DNA from: Mariprofundus aestuarium
GTDB taxonomy: Bacteria; Pseudomonadota; Zetaproteobacteria; Mariprofundales; Mariprofundaceae
Length of the DNA: 64,000 nt
Direction: 5' to 3'
Assembly (NCBI RefSeq): GCF_002795805.1
Contig: NZ_CP018799.1
Span: 1,419,001 to 1,483,000, forward strand
A program made the position numbers and the translations under genes. Under the pieces are notes generated by a model, which was given only the letters and a program-made list of their open reading frames with translations, ran no database searches and had not been told where the DNA came from. Positions 27,355 to 36,127 of this stretch are shown here, in pieces. How positions within the stretch are numbered: the stretch's first letter is position 1; each line of letters begins with the position of its first letter.

Positions 27355-30300
27355 TTAAGCATCGCGACACACCTCTTTCAAGACATCGAGCATCGGAAAA
27401 TAGAGTGCAGTTCTAATCTCACGGCTTGGCTCCAGCGACTGCAGAATCAAGGCGTAACGGGACAACTGTGATTCATGACGTTTGGCCTCCTCCGCAAGGA
27501 AGCCTTCGAGATCGCTGCCCTCGTGTGCCGCAGTTTTGTAGTCGATGATCCAGCGCACCCCTTTTTCATCAATAAAACTGCGGTCGATGATATGATGGGA
27601 GACAAAACCTGCGCTCTGTGTGCTCAGTGCCCATTCACAGTGGGCACTTTCATGGTTGCCTGAGAGTATCCAGCGTCCCGTCTCACTGTTCAGCGTTCGA
27701 TCCAAAGCGTTCTCTGCACGTTTCTCTGCCTGCTGGAGCATGGCTCCGGAAAGCCCTTCAGCCAGCAGTATACGCCGGGTGCGCAGCTGACCCATTATCT
27801 TCTGATCTGCACCCCACCGCTCCACACCGACATCGCCAATGTGTTGCAGCGCTGCATGCACAGCATTACCCACAGGTGCCGCTTCAGGCCCTGCCCAGAG
27901 GTATTCCGCCTCGGACTCCCCCTCCTGCTTCTCAATGAACCTAGCGACCGGCAACTGCCTGATGCGTTGCAAAGGCAACTGTGGCACTGCATGGAGACCT
28001 GCCTGACTCACCAGGTCCACTAGCTCCGCACCGAAACAGCCGCCCTCGATACCGCCGGGAATCAACAGATTCAGCAACGAGCCCGACATAGCACTGCCAT
28101 TGGTTTCAGAGACGTAACCCAGCATATGTAGCGAGGTCTCTGCACGGGTGCAGGCCACATAAAGAAGACGCGCCAGCTCATAATCGTATTTGGACTTTTC
28201 AACCCCGTTAACCAGTGAAAAGAGAGCATCCCCGCCACGCGTGGCGGCGCGCACAGCCAGTAGCGGATGCACCTCGCCATGCACAGGCACATCGGTATAT
28301 GCCAGCAGCGGTGAATCACTGCTATTTCCCCGTTTACCCAGCCCCGGAAGGATCACCACATCCCACTGCAACCCCTTGGCGCCATGCATGGTCATCAGCT
28401 CCACCTGCGCGGCTTCCGGTGATGAGTCTGGTGCGGCATAGAGCTTCTCTAGCCGCTCATCAAAAAGGCTCAGATCAATCCGCCCTCCCTCATCGAGTGA
28501 GGCGATCAGATCAAGTGCCACATCGACATTCCTGCAACCGCTCTGATCAAGCAACTCAAACATGGCCAGTCGATGCCAGGCGCTCTCCAGCAGCTGCCGC
28601 ACCGGCACCCGCCCTGCCTGCTCCATGCATGGAGCAAGTGCCCGTTGCAGTGCAACCACCCTCTCTGCGGCTCCATGCTCCATAAGTGCCAACAGTGGCT
28701 CATCATTGATCAGCTGCCAAACCGGTTTTTCGCTGGCACCAAGCAGTGCGAAGAGATCAACTGTATTCAGGCCACAGTAGTTTGAGCGCAACAGCGCGGC
28801 CCATGATTCACGATCCGCCGGATGCAGCAGCGCACGCAGCAGCGCACGCAGCAGACGAATCTCCGGACGCGTGTGCAGCGGCAAAAGTTTGGTGGCGCGA
28901 AACGGAATACCGGCCTCCTGCAGGGCCGGCATGATGGCATGCAGATGTTTGCGTGAGCGGGCCAGCAGCGCGATTGATTGCGGCCTCCCATCTGCTTTCG
29001 TGATATCCCGTTCGCGGCGAACCAGCTCAACAACCGCCTCAGCCTCCTGAAGATCATCGCGCCCCAGTTGCTGAATATGCAGTTGAATGATACCGGCATG
29101 ATTAAGTGCAGGCGTGGCCGGTGCATGGGCAACTGCACCGCGAACGGTATCCTGCTGATCTGGAAAGATCGCTGCGAAGGCCCGGTTCACCCAATCCACA
29201 ATGGTTGGGGATGAACGGAAATTACGTTCAAGCTGCAGGGGCTCAACCACTGGCAGTCCGACCTGATTGGCTGCCGCCTGCAGAAAGAGCCCTACCTCCG
29301 CCTTTCTGAAACGGTAGATCGACTGCATCGGATCACCCACCATAAACAGCGTACGATGCCTGCCATCACCGGCCTGCCAGCCGGCTGTTAGGTTCTGCAA
29401 CAGGCGCATCTGCAACAGAGAGGTGTCCTGAAACTCATCCACGAGGATATGGTGAATACGGTAATCGAGTTTTAGCAGCAGATCCGAGGGGGTTCCCTGT
29501 TCCCCTTCAAGGGCTTTCAGGGCGCGCAGTGCGACCTCGGTAAAGTCCGCCTCGCCATTCTGCGCGAATCCTTGCTGCAACTGTCCGGCAGAGAGAATCA
29601 GCAGCGAGAAAAGCGCCTGCATCAACAGCCACTGCTGCTCGGAGTACCCCGGTTCAGCAGGCAGCTTCTGCAGCGCCAGCATCTCGACCTCCAAGCCCCT
29701 TATCTCCGCCAACTGCGACAAAATCTCCTGAAACTTCAGCTTCTGATCCGCATGCTCTTTTCCGGCCGGGAAACCACGTCGGGCATTGATGCCGCCCGGT
29801 TTCCTGAGACCGTCCTTGGTCAGCAGCTCTCCCGCAATCAACTGCCATTGCTGCAGCTGATTGAGCTCAGCATCCGGCCAGCCGTTCAAGGCCTGCAGTT
29901 GCGGCTCACCCCGTTGCTCTCCAGCAAAGGCAAGCAGTCCCGGCAAGGCTTCACGGATACCGATGGGGATCAATTCGGCACACAGCCGAAGCGGCTCCTC
30001 CATGATATCGCCAAGACCGGACTCCAGCATGGCCCGCAGCCCATCCATATCACGGGCATGGGATATGACGATCTCCAGCCACTGCTCGCGCTTGGCAAGC
30101 ATGTCAGCCACCAAGTCAATCAACACCACCGCCTGATGATCCAGATGCAGCAGTAGCAGTTCAGCCGCCTCGGTATCACTACGCAGCAGCTGGTTCAGCG
30201 CGGTCTCGGCCGCCTGCCGGTAGGCAGGATACAGGTAGTCACCCGGCCTTGGCATCTCGCCTAATCCCGAGAGCAGTGGCAATTGGGAAGCCAGTGAATG

Positions 30301-30651
30301 AGTTAGGCTGTCGAGTGTCATCAGCCTGAAGCGTCCGGCATGCTCACTGATGTGCCAACCGCGCTCTTCTGAACGTTTCAGGGCCGCCTGAGCAAGCTCC
30401 CATGTCTCCATCTTATGTGCCTGCGCTGCATCGGGGCGTGCCATGGAGAGCGCCTCGATAACGCGACTGCGCATCTCTGCAGCAGCCTTGCGGGTGAATG
30501 TGAGGGCCAGTATCTCCTCAGGCTCATCAACAAGTGCCAGCAGCGCCAGGATGCGTTGGGTTAACAGCTCGGTTTTGCCCGAGCCTGCCGGTGCCTGCAC
30601 CAGCGATGAGAGCTGTGGATTGCGCGCCTTCAGCCGCGCCTGCTCACTCAT
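27355..30651 (-). CDS. addA: AddA-type helicase-nuclease of double-strand break repair
   Basis: 1098 residues, UvrD-superfamily 1A helicase with a C-terminal nuclease. Walker A is APAGSGKTELL, then LALTFTRKAAAEM, LVDEFQDTS (motif II), VGDPMQSIYRFR and MTMHGAKGLQW (motif V region). The PD-(D/E)XK nuclease core is near the end (WIIDYKTAAHEG). Its start overlaps the addB stop by four bases (ATGA). AddAB resects broken ends for RecA loading and takes the place of RecBCD. No RecBCD genes are visible here. Confidence 0.93.
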   Translation of the reverse strand: MSEQARLKARNPQLSSLVQAPAGSGKTELLTQRILALLALVDEPEEILALTFTRKAAAEMRSRVIEALSMARPDAAQAHKMETWELAQAALKRSEERGWHISEHAGRFRLMTLDSLTHSLASQLPLLSGLGEMPRPGDYLYPAYRQAAETALNQLLRSDTEAAELLLLHLDHQAVVLIDLVADMLAKREQWLEIVISHARDMDGLRAMLESGLGDIMEEPLRLCAELIPIGIREALPGLLAFAGEQRGEPQLQALNGWPDAELNQLQQWQLIAGELLTKDGLRKPGGINARRGFPAGKEHADQKLKFQEILSQLAEIRGLEVEMLALQKLPAEPGYSEQQWLLMQALFSLLILSAGQLQQGFAQNGEADFTEVALRALKALEGEQGTPSDLLLKLDYRIHHILVDEFQDTSLLQMRLLQNLTAGWQAGDGRHRTLFMVGDPMQSIYRFRKAEVGLFLQAAANQVGLPVVEPLQLERNFRSSPTIVDWVNRAFAAIFPDQQDTVRGAVAHAPATPALNHAGIIQLHIQQLGRDDLQEAEAVVELVRRERDITKADGRPQSIALLARSRKHLHAIMPALQEAGIPFRATKLLPLHTRPEIRLLRALLRALLHPADRESWAALLRSNYCGLNTVDLFALLGASEKPVWQLINDEPLLALMEHGAAERVVALQRALAPCMEQAGRVPVRQLLESAWHRLAMFELLDQSGCRNVDVALDLIASLDEGGRIDLSLFDERLEKLYAAPDSSPEAAQVELMTMHGAKGLQWDVVILPGLGKRGNSSDSPLLAYTDVPVHGEVHPLLAVRAATRGGDALFSLVNGVEKSKYDYELARLLYVACTRAETSLHMLGYVSETNGSAMSGSLLNLLIPGGIEGGCFGAELVDLVSQAGLHAVPQLPLQRIRQLPVARFIEKQEGESEAEYLWAGPEAAPVGNAVHAALQHIGDVGVERWGADQKIMGQLRTRRILLAEGLSGAMLQQAEKRAENALDRTLNSETGRWILSGNHESAHCEWALSTQSAGFVSHHIIDRSFIDEKGVRWIIDYKTAAHEGSDLEGFLAEEAKRHESQLSRYALILQSLEPSREIRTALYFPMLDVLKEVCRDA

Positions 30652-33320
30652 GACTCATCCCCTGCATCCCTGTCAAAACCGGTCTCCTCGATCCTGCACA
30701 CCGCCTCAAGACCACAATAGTTACACGCCTGTTCATCACGCGGTGACACATCACAGCGCCCCTGCGCAAACTCCTCCGCCAGGGCATTAATATTCTCCCG
30801 CCACGACTGCAGCAGTAAGCTCCAATCATCGGGGCTGTTGCGCTTGCCATCACACGGAGTAATGCCCCTGATACCGATATCCTCAGCGGCCAAACCTTCA
30901 AACCCCATTTCGCCACTGCGTACCCGCGCATAACTGACCGCGTCATCCTCACCCAGATCGGCAGCCATGGCATAGAGCGGCAGTTGCGGCTCCTCGATAC
31001 GCTCACCAACCCACTTGCTCACACTCTGTTTGGCACCGGTTTTATAATCGATCAATATTCTTCGTCCATGCGCATCACGGTCGATTCGGTCAGCCTTGAT
31101 GGAGATGGGAAACTGTCTACTCCCCTGCTCCGGCAACAGTAAACGGTAAGGTTTCTCTATAGAGAGAAGCTGGAATGGTGGGCGACTGCTTTCTAACTCC
31201 AGCCACTCAAACAGCACGGACTGCATACGGCGCACCTCAATCTCGCGCAGTGAGGCAGGAACGCTTGCCCTGTTCTGCTGCCAGGCAGAGGTGATTGCCT
31301 CATCAATCAGATCCCGCCGACTCTCCTCGTCCAGCACCTGCAGCCGCTCCGCCGTCTGCAACCGTGTCCAGATGAACTCAAGTGCCAGGTGCAAAAGCGA
31401 GCCTTTGGTGCTCGGCTCAATGCCGGGGCTGGAATCGCCGAGCTCACGAATCATTAGTCGATGGCGGGCAAATGCCTTGAACGGGCAGGCCGACTGATCC
31501 TTGATCAGCGCCGTGCCACCACCTCGCTGCTCCTGATCCTGCAACGGCAGCGCCGGTGCATCCTCATAGAACTCCAGTTCCAGCCTGTCTCTTTGACTGA
31601 CCGCTTCCGATTCGCATTCACGCTCGACAGCGCCGCGTGCAAATGGTGAAAGCCTGCTCTCCTGCTCTCCCCGCTGTAGCGCATAACTGATCTCGATGTG
31701 GGGAGCAGCAGCCAATAGCTGCTGCCAGATAAAACGGGAGCTCTCAAATGCCAGTGTCGCCTGACTCATGCTAATCGCATACTTTTGTTGCACGGGCAGT
31801 GGCAGCAACGCGAGCGTGCGCGCATTCATCGGAAAGACCTGCTCCTCCAGCCCTGCTACAAAGATATAATCAAACCTCAGCCCCACAACCTGATCCAGCG
31901 GCATCACCACCACATTAGGGTGGCAGACCTCAGCCCGAACCTTTGCATCGGCTGAACGCAGCATGGAGAGCAAGCGCGACCAGCTCATCGTTTCGTTGAC
32001 CGCATCAAGAGAGACCAGCGAGCCAAGGGCATCACGAAAGCTATTGATTAGGCGAATCTCATCATTACTGCGCAGCACCTCCCCGAACCCGGAAGGGACA
32101 AAACCGGTATCCTGTAGCAGTTTATGTACCCGCTTAACCCACTCACTTGGACGCTGGCGAGACGCTTTCCACTGTATCAATGACGTCAACGCAGCAGCCA
32201 GCTCGGGCAAATTATCCAGCAGTTGCGACTCAAGCAGGGATGAGAGCGAAATATGGTGTCGATTCTGCTGACGCAGCACCCTGTCGAGCTCTGCCCTTGC
32301 AAAACGTTCGGACTCATAACCCTTGAGCCATGGCAAAAACAGCAGGCGCGAGAAATCACTGAAGCTGATGTTACTCTCTCCTGCCAGTCCCAGCACAAAC
32401 AGAAGTTGCTTGATCATCGCTCCCTCGGTCAGGCGCTCACCCGGCATGGTCACCGCCTGAAGAGCAATTGCAGGGTTATCAACATCCTCAGGAATCAGGG
32501 CTTCGGTGAGCTTGCGTTTCAGTGGCGATAGGTCGCTGATGGCATCACTGGTGAGCAGCGCAATGCGTGCCTGCGGCGACTGGCTAAGGATATCGGTTAT
32601 GCGGCCACTGATGTGGTTTAGCTCTGCAAGCTCGTCCGGACAGGATATAACTGCGGGAACCACGTCACTAGGAGGCTCCGGTCTGACCTTTTGCAAGCGC
32701 ACGCCAGCCCGTAGGAACGCCTGCATGATTGCATCCTGCTGCGGCGAAAAGGCTTCAAAGCCATCGAGCAGGATCATTTTAAAATCGATCAGCTGATGAA
32801 TCCTGGGAAGCAGCAGTTCGACCTGATCGGCAGCAAGAAGACGGCCGTTCAGGCGCTCTTCCTGCAGTGAGGTTTTCATCTCTCTTACCCAACGGAGCAG
32901 TGACTCCGCCTCTTCTCCGGCATGCTCAAGTTCAGACAGAGGGATCCGGTACTGCTGCATGATTGCCCATGCTTCACGGGCATGGCGGGCAAGCCCGCGA
33001 ATGGAGGAGAGAGACTGGGAGCCATCGGAGAGATCGGCGCGAATCACCTGCTCCCAGAGTTGCATCTCCTGCATCCTGTTCAGTGTTACAGGCAGCGATG
33101 TATCACTTTCAACCAGTTCAGATATCCACTCCTGCCAGCTGCTTACGCACGGCGTTGGGCTAACAGGCGATACTGAGGCAGTGGTGATGCGACGTTTCCA
33201 ATCAATGGCATGTGTAGCAGAGGCGGTCAGCAGCAGTGCTCCCTTTTCCAGAGCCGCAGTGACATCGGCAGCTGCAATTTCACCAATCGGCGGAGTTACG
33301 TCAAAAAGGGAGGGCTGCAT
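30648..33320 (-). CDS. addB: AddB-like nuclease subunit with Fe-S cluster cysteines
   Basis: 890 residues, partner of the AddA helicase. The N-terminal two thirds resemble an inactivated helicase, followed by a PD-(D/E)XK nuclease (RRILIDYKTGAKQ). An iron-sulfur staple is formed by Cys in SACPFKAFARHR and a C-terminal group (ACNYCGLEAVC), the pattern known from AddB nuclease domains. It matches the proteobacterial 'probable DNA repair protein' form of AddB. It follows two small genes on the same strand and overlaps addA. Confidence 0.88.
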   Translation of the reverse strand: MQPSLFDVTPPIGEIAAADVTAALEKGALLLTASATHAIDWKRRITTASVSPVSPTPCVSSWQEWISELVESDTSLPVTLNRMQEMQLWEQVIRADLSDGSQSLSSIRGLARHAREAWAIMQQYRIPLSELEHAGEEAESLLRWVREMKTSLQEERLNGRLLAADQVELLLPRIHQLIDFKMILLDGFEAFSPQQDAIMQAFLRAGVRLQKVRPEPPSDVVPAVISCPDELAELNHISGRITDILSQSPQARIALLTSDAISDLSPLKRKLTEALIPEDVDNPAIALQAVTMPGERLTEGAMIKQLLFVLGLAGESNISFSDFSRLLFLPWLKGYESERFARAELDRVLRQQNRHHISLSSLLESQLLDNLPELAAALTSLIQWKASRQRPSEWVKRVHKLLQDTGFVPSGFGEVLRSNDEIRLINSFRDALGSLVSLDAVNETMSWSRLLSMLRSADAKVRAEVCHPNVVVMPLDQVVGLRFDYIFVAGLEEQVFPMNARTLALLPLPVQQKYAISMSQATLAFESSRFIWQQLLAAAPHIEISYALQRGEQESRLSPFARGAVERECESEAVSQRDRLELEFYEDAPALPLQDQEQRGGGTALIKDQSACPFKAFARHRLMIRELGDSSPGIEPSTKGSLLHLALEFIWTRLQTAERLQVLDEESRRDLIDEAITSAWQQNRASVPASLREIEVRRMQSVLFEWLELESSRPPFQLLSIEKPYRLLLPEQGSRQFPISIKADRIDRDAHGRRILIDYKTGAKQSVSKWVGERIEEPQLPLYAMAADLGEDDAVSYARVRSGEMGFEGLAAEDIGIRGITPCDGKRNSPDDWSLLLQSWRENINALAEEFAQGRCDVSPRDEQACNYCGLEAVCRIEETGFDRDAGDES

Positions 33321-33334
33321 CTACTTAAAGCCGG

Positions 33335-33679
33335 TCAATCAGCTTTCGGCGCTTTCGGTTCCCAGTGGCCCGGAATAATCTTGCCCGAATCATCGGTGTA
33401 GGCCGGCACATACTGCTGCGGATCAACATCATCCGTCTTCTGCAGCTCGATAAACACAGTTACCGCACACGTCAGACTGATGATTACAACAATAATGACA
33501 AACCAGTTCGGATGAATGTGATTATGAATCGGGGTGACATCAATGATCTTGTGCTCAAGCTCTCTCTTGTGACGATTCTTCAACCACAACAGCCCTATCA
33601 GCACCATATTGCGTGCGATAAACAGCAGCAGTGCGGGACCGATAAAAAAGACGATCGAAACAAGCAGGTTTCTAAACAT
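33335..33679 (-). CDS. Small membrane protein, DUF6111-like
   Basis: 114 residues with two membrane segments (LLVSIVFFIGPALLLFIA and WFVIIVVIISLTCAVTVFI) and a polar C-terminus containing YVPAYTDDSGKIIPGHWEP. That tail recalls the conserved ending of DUF6111 proteins. The start shares one base with the stop of the DUF1841 gene, and the stop lies 14 bases before addB. Function unknown; co-transcription with addBA is likely. Confidence 0.72.
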   Translation of the reverse strand: MFRNLLVSIVFFIGPALLLFIARNMVLIGLLWLKNRHKRELEHKIIDVTPIHNHIHPNWFVIIVVIISLTCAVTVFIELQKTDDVDPQQYVPAYTDDSGKIIPGHWEPKAPKAD

Positions 33680-34125
33680 CAGGCAGCAAGCTCCTTCATA
33701 CGCCGGGCATAAGCTTCCACATCCGGCTCACGACCAGCACGCTGGGCGTAGTAAACGGTTTCAGCAAGAATCTCTAGAAGCTTGTGCAGGGCATCGTGGC
33801 GATCCATCTTTTTCACCGTCATCATATGTACCATGGCATTGGCTGCTTCCGGCGGATGTTTGGTCGCCAGCTGCTCCTCAATGGCCAGATGCAGGGAGAG
33901 GTGCAGGTATGGATTCATGCCATCATCAACCTGAAAGTCGCGTTCGAGAAAATCTTCCATATCATCAAAGAAGTGATGGTGTTCAGGGTGCATCTGAATC
34001 ACACGTGCGATGCGCACTTCAAGTGCATTAAGTGGCAGGTCAGCCTGCGCCTTATGCCATGCATCCCAGAAAATTTGCCGATGTGCCCTGAGCTGCTCCC
34101 TGCTCGGCCCGTTCTGTTCAGTCAT
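33679..34125 (-). CDS. DUF1841 family protein
   Basis: 148 residues, soluble and mostly helical. The conserved stretches are MNPYLHLSLHLAIEEQL and HPEHHHFFDD, and the C-terminal helix (YYAQRAGREPDVEAYARRM) fits the DUF1841 family of Proteobacteria. Its molecular role is unknown. It is first in a four-gene run with the DUF6111-like gene, addB and addA, and is divergent from the lipase gene. Confidence 0.85.
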   Translation of the reverse strand: MTEQNGPSREQLRAHRQIFWDAWHKAQADLPLNALEVRIARVIQMHPEHHHFFDDMEDFLERDFQVDDGMNPYLHLSLHLAIEEQLATKHPPEAANAMVHMMTVKKMDRHDALHKLLEILAETVYYAQRAGREPDVEAYARRMKELAA

Positions 34126-34280
34126 TCGATCTCCCTTTCATCATCTGGCGAAACTGTAACACGATCACGGCAATGATAAACGCACAGCCTTTACATCTCG
34201 AGTTGAAATTGATGACGATTTGGCAGTTTCCAAACAGGCATCTATGATAAGAGATAGTTCTAACGTTTCCTGAGGTATAA

Positions 34281-35210
34281 ATGGGCAGCCTTAAAGCAAA
34301 ACCGTTACCGACCGATCTTTCTTTCCATGGCCTTTTTGCGCCGAACAGCACGTATCATTATTTCAAAGATGCTGAAAGCCAGTCGTTCAGACATAACAGC
34401 AATAAATTCCAGTCGGTCAATGCCTGGTGGCTGGCGGAATGCTCACTGCTTGCTTATGTCCGCGATCACGCTTTTGTATCGCAGGCTCTGGCCAGTGCCG
34501 GACTGCCTCAGACCCGCTTCTTCGAGAATAACGGCACCCAATGTTTTGTGGCGCATAACGATAACTTTGCCATCGTCTGCTTTCGCGGCACTGAGGTCGG
34601 TGAAGTTCAGGATATTCTCACCGACCTGAATCTACCGCTAACAAACAACGATGAGAGAGGCCAGGTCCACTCCGGGTTCAAAAATGCGCTGGATCAGGTA
34701 TGGAACAGGGGGGATTGCAACAGCCATAATTTACTCGAACATATTAACACTATCACTGAAGCCAATTCGGAGCTGAAAATATGGTTTACAGGTCACAGTC
34801 TGGGTGCTGCACTTGCCACTCTAGCAGCAGATCGTTTCCCCGAAGCTCAGGGGCTTTACACCTTCGGCTCCCCCCGCGTCGGCGATCGCGAATTCGCCTG
34901 GAAGTTTGAGACAACTGCATACCGCTTTGTAAACAACAACGATATCGTGACAATGGTTCCGCCAGCGATCAGCTACCAGCATGTCGGTCTGCTAAAATAT
35001 ATTGATGACACAGGGCATATCCACGACAACCCGACACGCTGGATCACCATGAAGAGCCGCATCACAGGTCACTTGGGCTATCTAGGCGAGGTCCTGAATA
35101 GCTGGAGTCATGGCAACTTGAGTGCCATCCCTGTCGACTACCTGAACGATCACGCCCCGATCTACTATGCCGTATACATATGGAACAACCATCTCAATGA
35201 CATGGAGTAA
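34281..35210 (+). CDS. Class 3 lipase-like alpha/beta hydrolase
   Basis: 309 residues of the Lipase_3 family: CFRGTEVGEVQDILTDL, VHSGF, the nucleophile elbow FTGHSLGAAL with Ser173, TFGSPRVGD, Asp221 in NNNDIVTMVPP, and His in NDHAPIYYAVY complete a likely Ser-Asp-His triad. There is no signal peptide or anchor, so the enzyme appears cytoplasmic or uses another export route. It is a single gene between divergent and convergent neighbours. Substrate unknown; the family acts on acylglycerols and phospholipids. Confidence 0.87.
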   Translation: MGSLKAKPLPTDLSFHGLFAPNSTYHYFKDAESQSFRHNSNKFQSVNAWWLAECSLLAYVRDHAFVSQALASAGLPQTRFFENNGTQCFVAHNDNFAIVCFRGTEVGEVQDILTDLNLPLTNNDERGQVHSGFKNALDQVWNRGDCNSHNLLEHINTITEANSELKIWFTGHSLGAALATLAADRFPEAQGLYTFGSPRVGDREFAWKFETTAYRFVNNNDIVTMVPPAISYQHVGLLKYIDDTGHIHDNPTRWITMKSRITGHLGYLGEVLNSWSHGNLSAIPVDYLNDHAPIYYAVYIWNNHLNDME

Positions 35211-35228
35211 AAACGTGGCCTTTTAACA

Positions 35229-36005
35229 CTAATTTCCGAGCAGCCCCTTTAGTGCACCAGCACCTCCGGTTGCCCCGCCAATACTTCCTTTGGCTTTGTC
35301 GATTGCGCCACTCTTCAATGCATCGGCCGATTTACCGAGATATTGGCTCACCCCGATTTTGACAACTGAGTCCTGCACATTTTTCAGCATCTTCGAAGAG
35401 AGAATCTGGGCTACCTCTGCTGCTGTTGCTCCTCCGCTCTTTTTGCCGACATCAGTCAGTTGAATCCTCGGCAATTTCACTATCTGATCCTTGTCACCAA
35501 GAGATGCGATACGCACCGTGGCCTGTCCGCCCTCAACCACCAGCTTGCGAATGATAAGCTTCAGTTCATCGCCTCCTTTGCTTGCCGAGAACTCGCTCGA
35601 TCCGCCAGCGCTCTGCCCGAGATTCTTTTTCAGCACGTCAACGTTGGACACACCTGATTTGTTGATTTCATAGACAACCGCAGGCGAAGAGATAATTATT
35701 TCATCGATAATAACCGGATTTTTTGTCACCGTGGATGTGTCGATTTTAGTGCTGATCATACCAAGTTCAAACACGTTTGGGTTTGCAAAACCGGCGGGGT
35801 TGCCGACAGTAAGGCCTTTAATACTACCTGAACCCGACTCCAGTTTAATCTTCACTTCTGCTACGCGAACTGCCGTTTTCGTGGCTTCAGAGCCGTAGGT
35901 CTGAATGGCATCTTTCACAATGCTATCCAGATTGGACCAGAGAAACGCTAGCCCACCAACAACAATCAGGGCGATGCCCACCACACCAATCAATACCTTT
36001 TTCAT
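35229..36005 (-). CDS. AsmA-like periplasmic protein
   Basis: 258 residues with one N-terminal membrane anchor (VLIGVVGIALIVVGGLAFLW) and a beta-rich periplasmic part (VRVAEVKIKLESGSGSIKGL, then IDEIIISSPAVVYEI) that resembles AsmA/DUF748 domains. The C-terminus is Gly/Ala-rich and low in complexity. AsmA-like proteins are linked to phospholipid transport between membranes, but this short member has no assigned role. It converges with the lipase gene and is divergent from the histidine kinase gene. Confidence 0.7.
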   Translation of the reverse strand: MKKVLIGVVGIALIVVGGLAFLWSNLDSIVKDAIQTYGSEATKTAVRVAEVKIKLESGSGSIKGLTVGNPAGFANPNVFELGMISTKIDTSTVTKNPVIIDEIIISSPAVVYEINKSGVSNVDVLKKNLGQSAGGSSEFSASKGGDELKLIIRKLVVEGGQATVRIASLGDKDQIVKLPRIQLTDVGKKSGGATAAEVAQILSSKMLKNVQDSVVKIGVSQYLGKSADALKSGAIDKAKGSIGGATGGAGALKGLLGN

Positions 36006-36127
36006 GATGACCTCCTGTTCATTACAAAGTGCTAAAACAAGTATAGCAGAGTTTCCCCCCTAATATTCTTTGGAATTGGCGCGATAGAATGTAGATTCGG
36101 TATCAATAAAATATGGAGCGGTGATTC

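Noticed and set aside
28825-28858. Tandem CAGCAGCGCACG repeats
   Set aside because: They encode the Leu-Leu-Arg-Ala helix of addA (RLLRALLRALLHP) and continue the frame; not a separate repeat element.
29572-30156. 194-codon Gln/Leu-rich open frame opposite addA
   Set aside because: The Gln/Leu bias is the mirror of Leu/Gln-rich helicase codons; no start signal.
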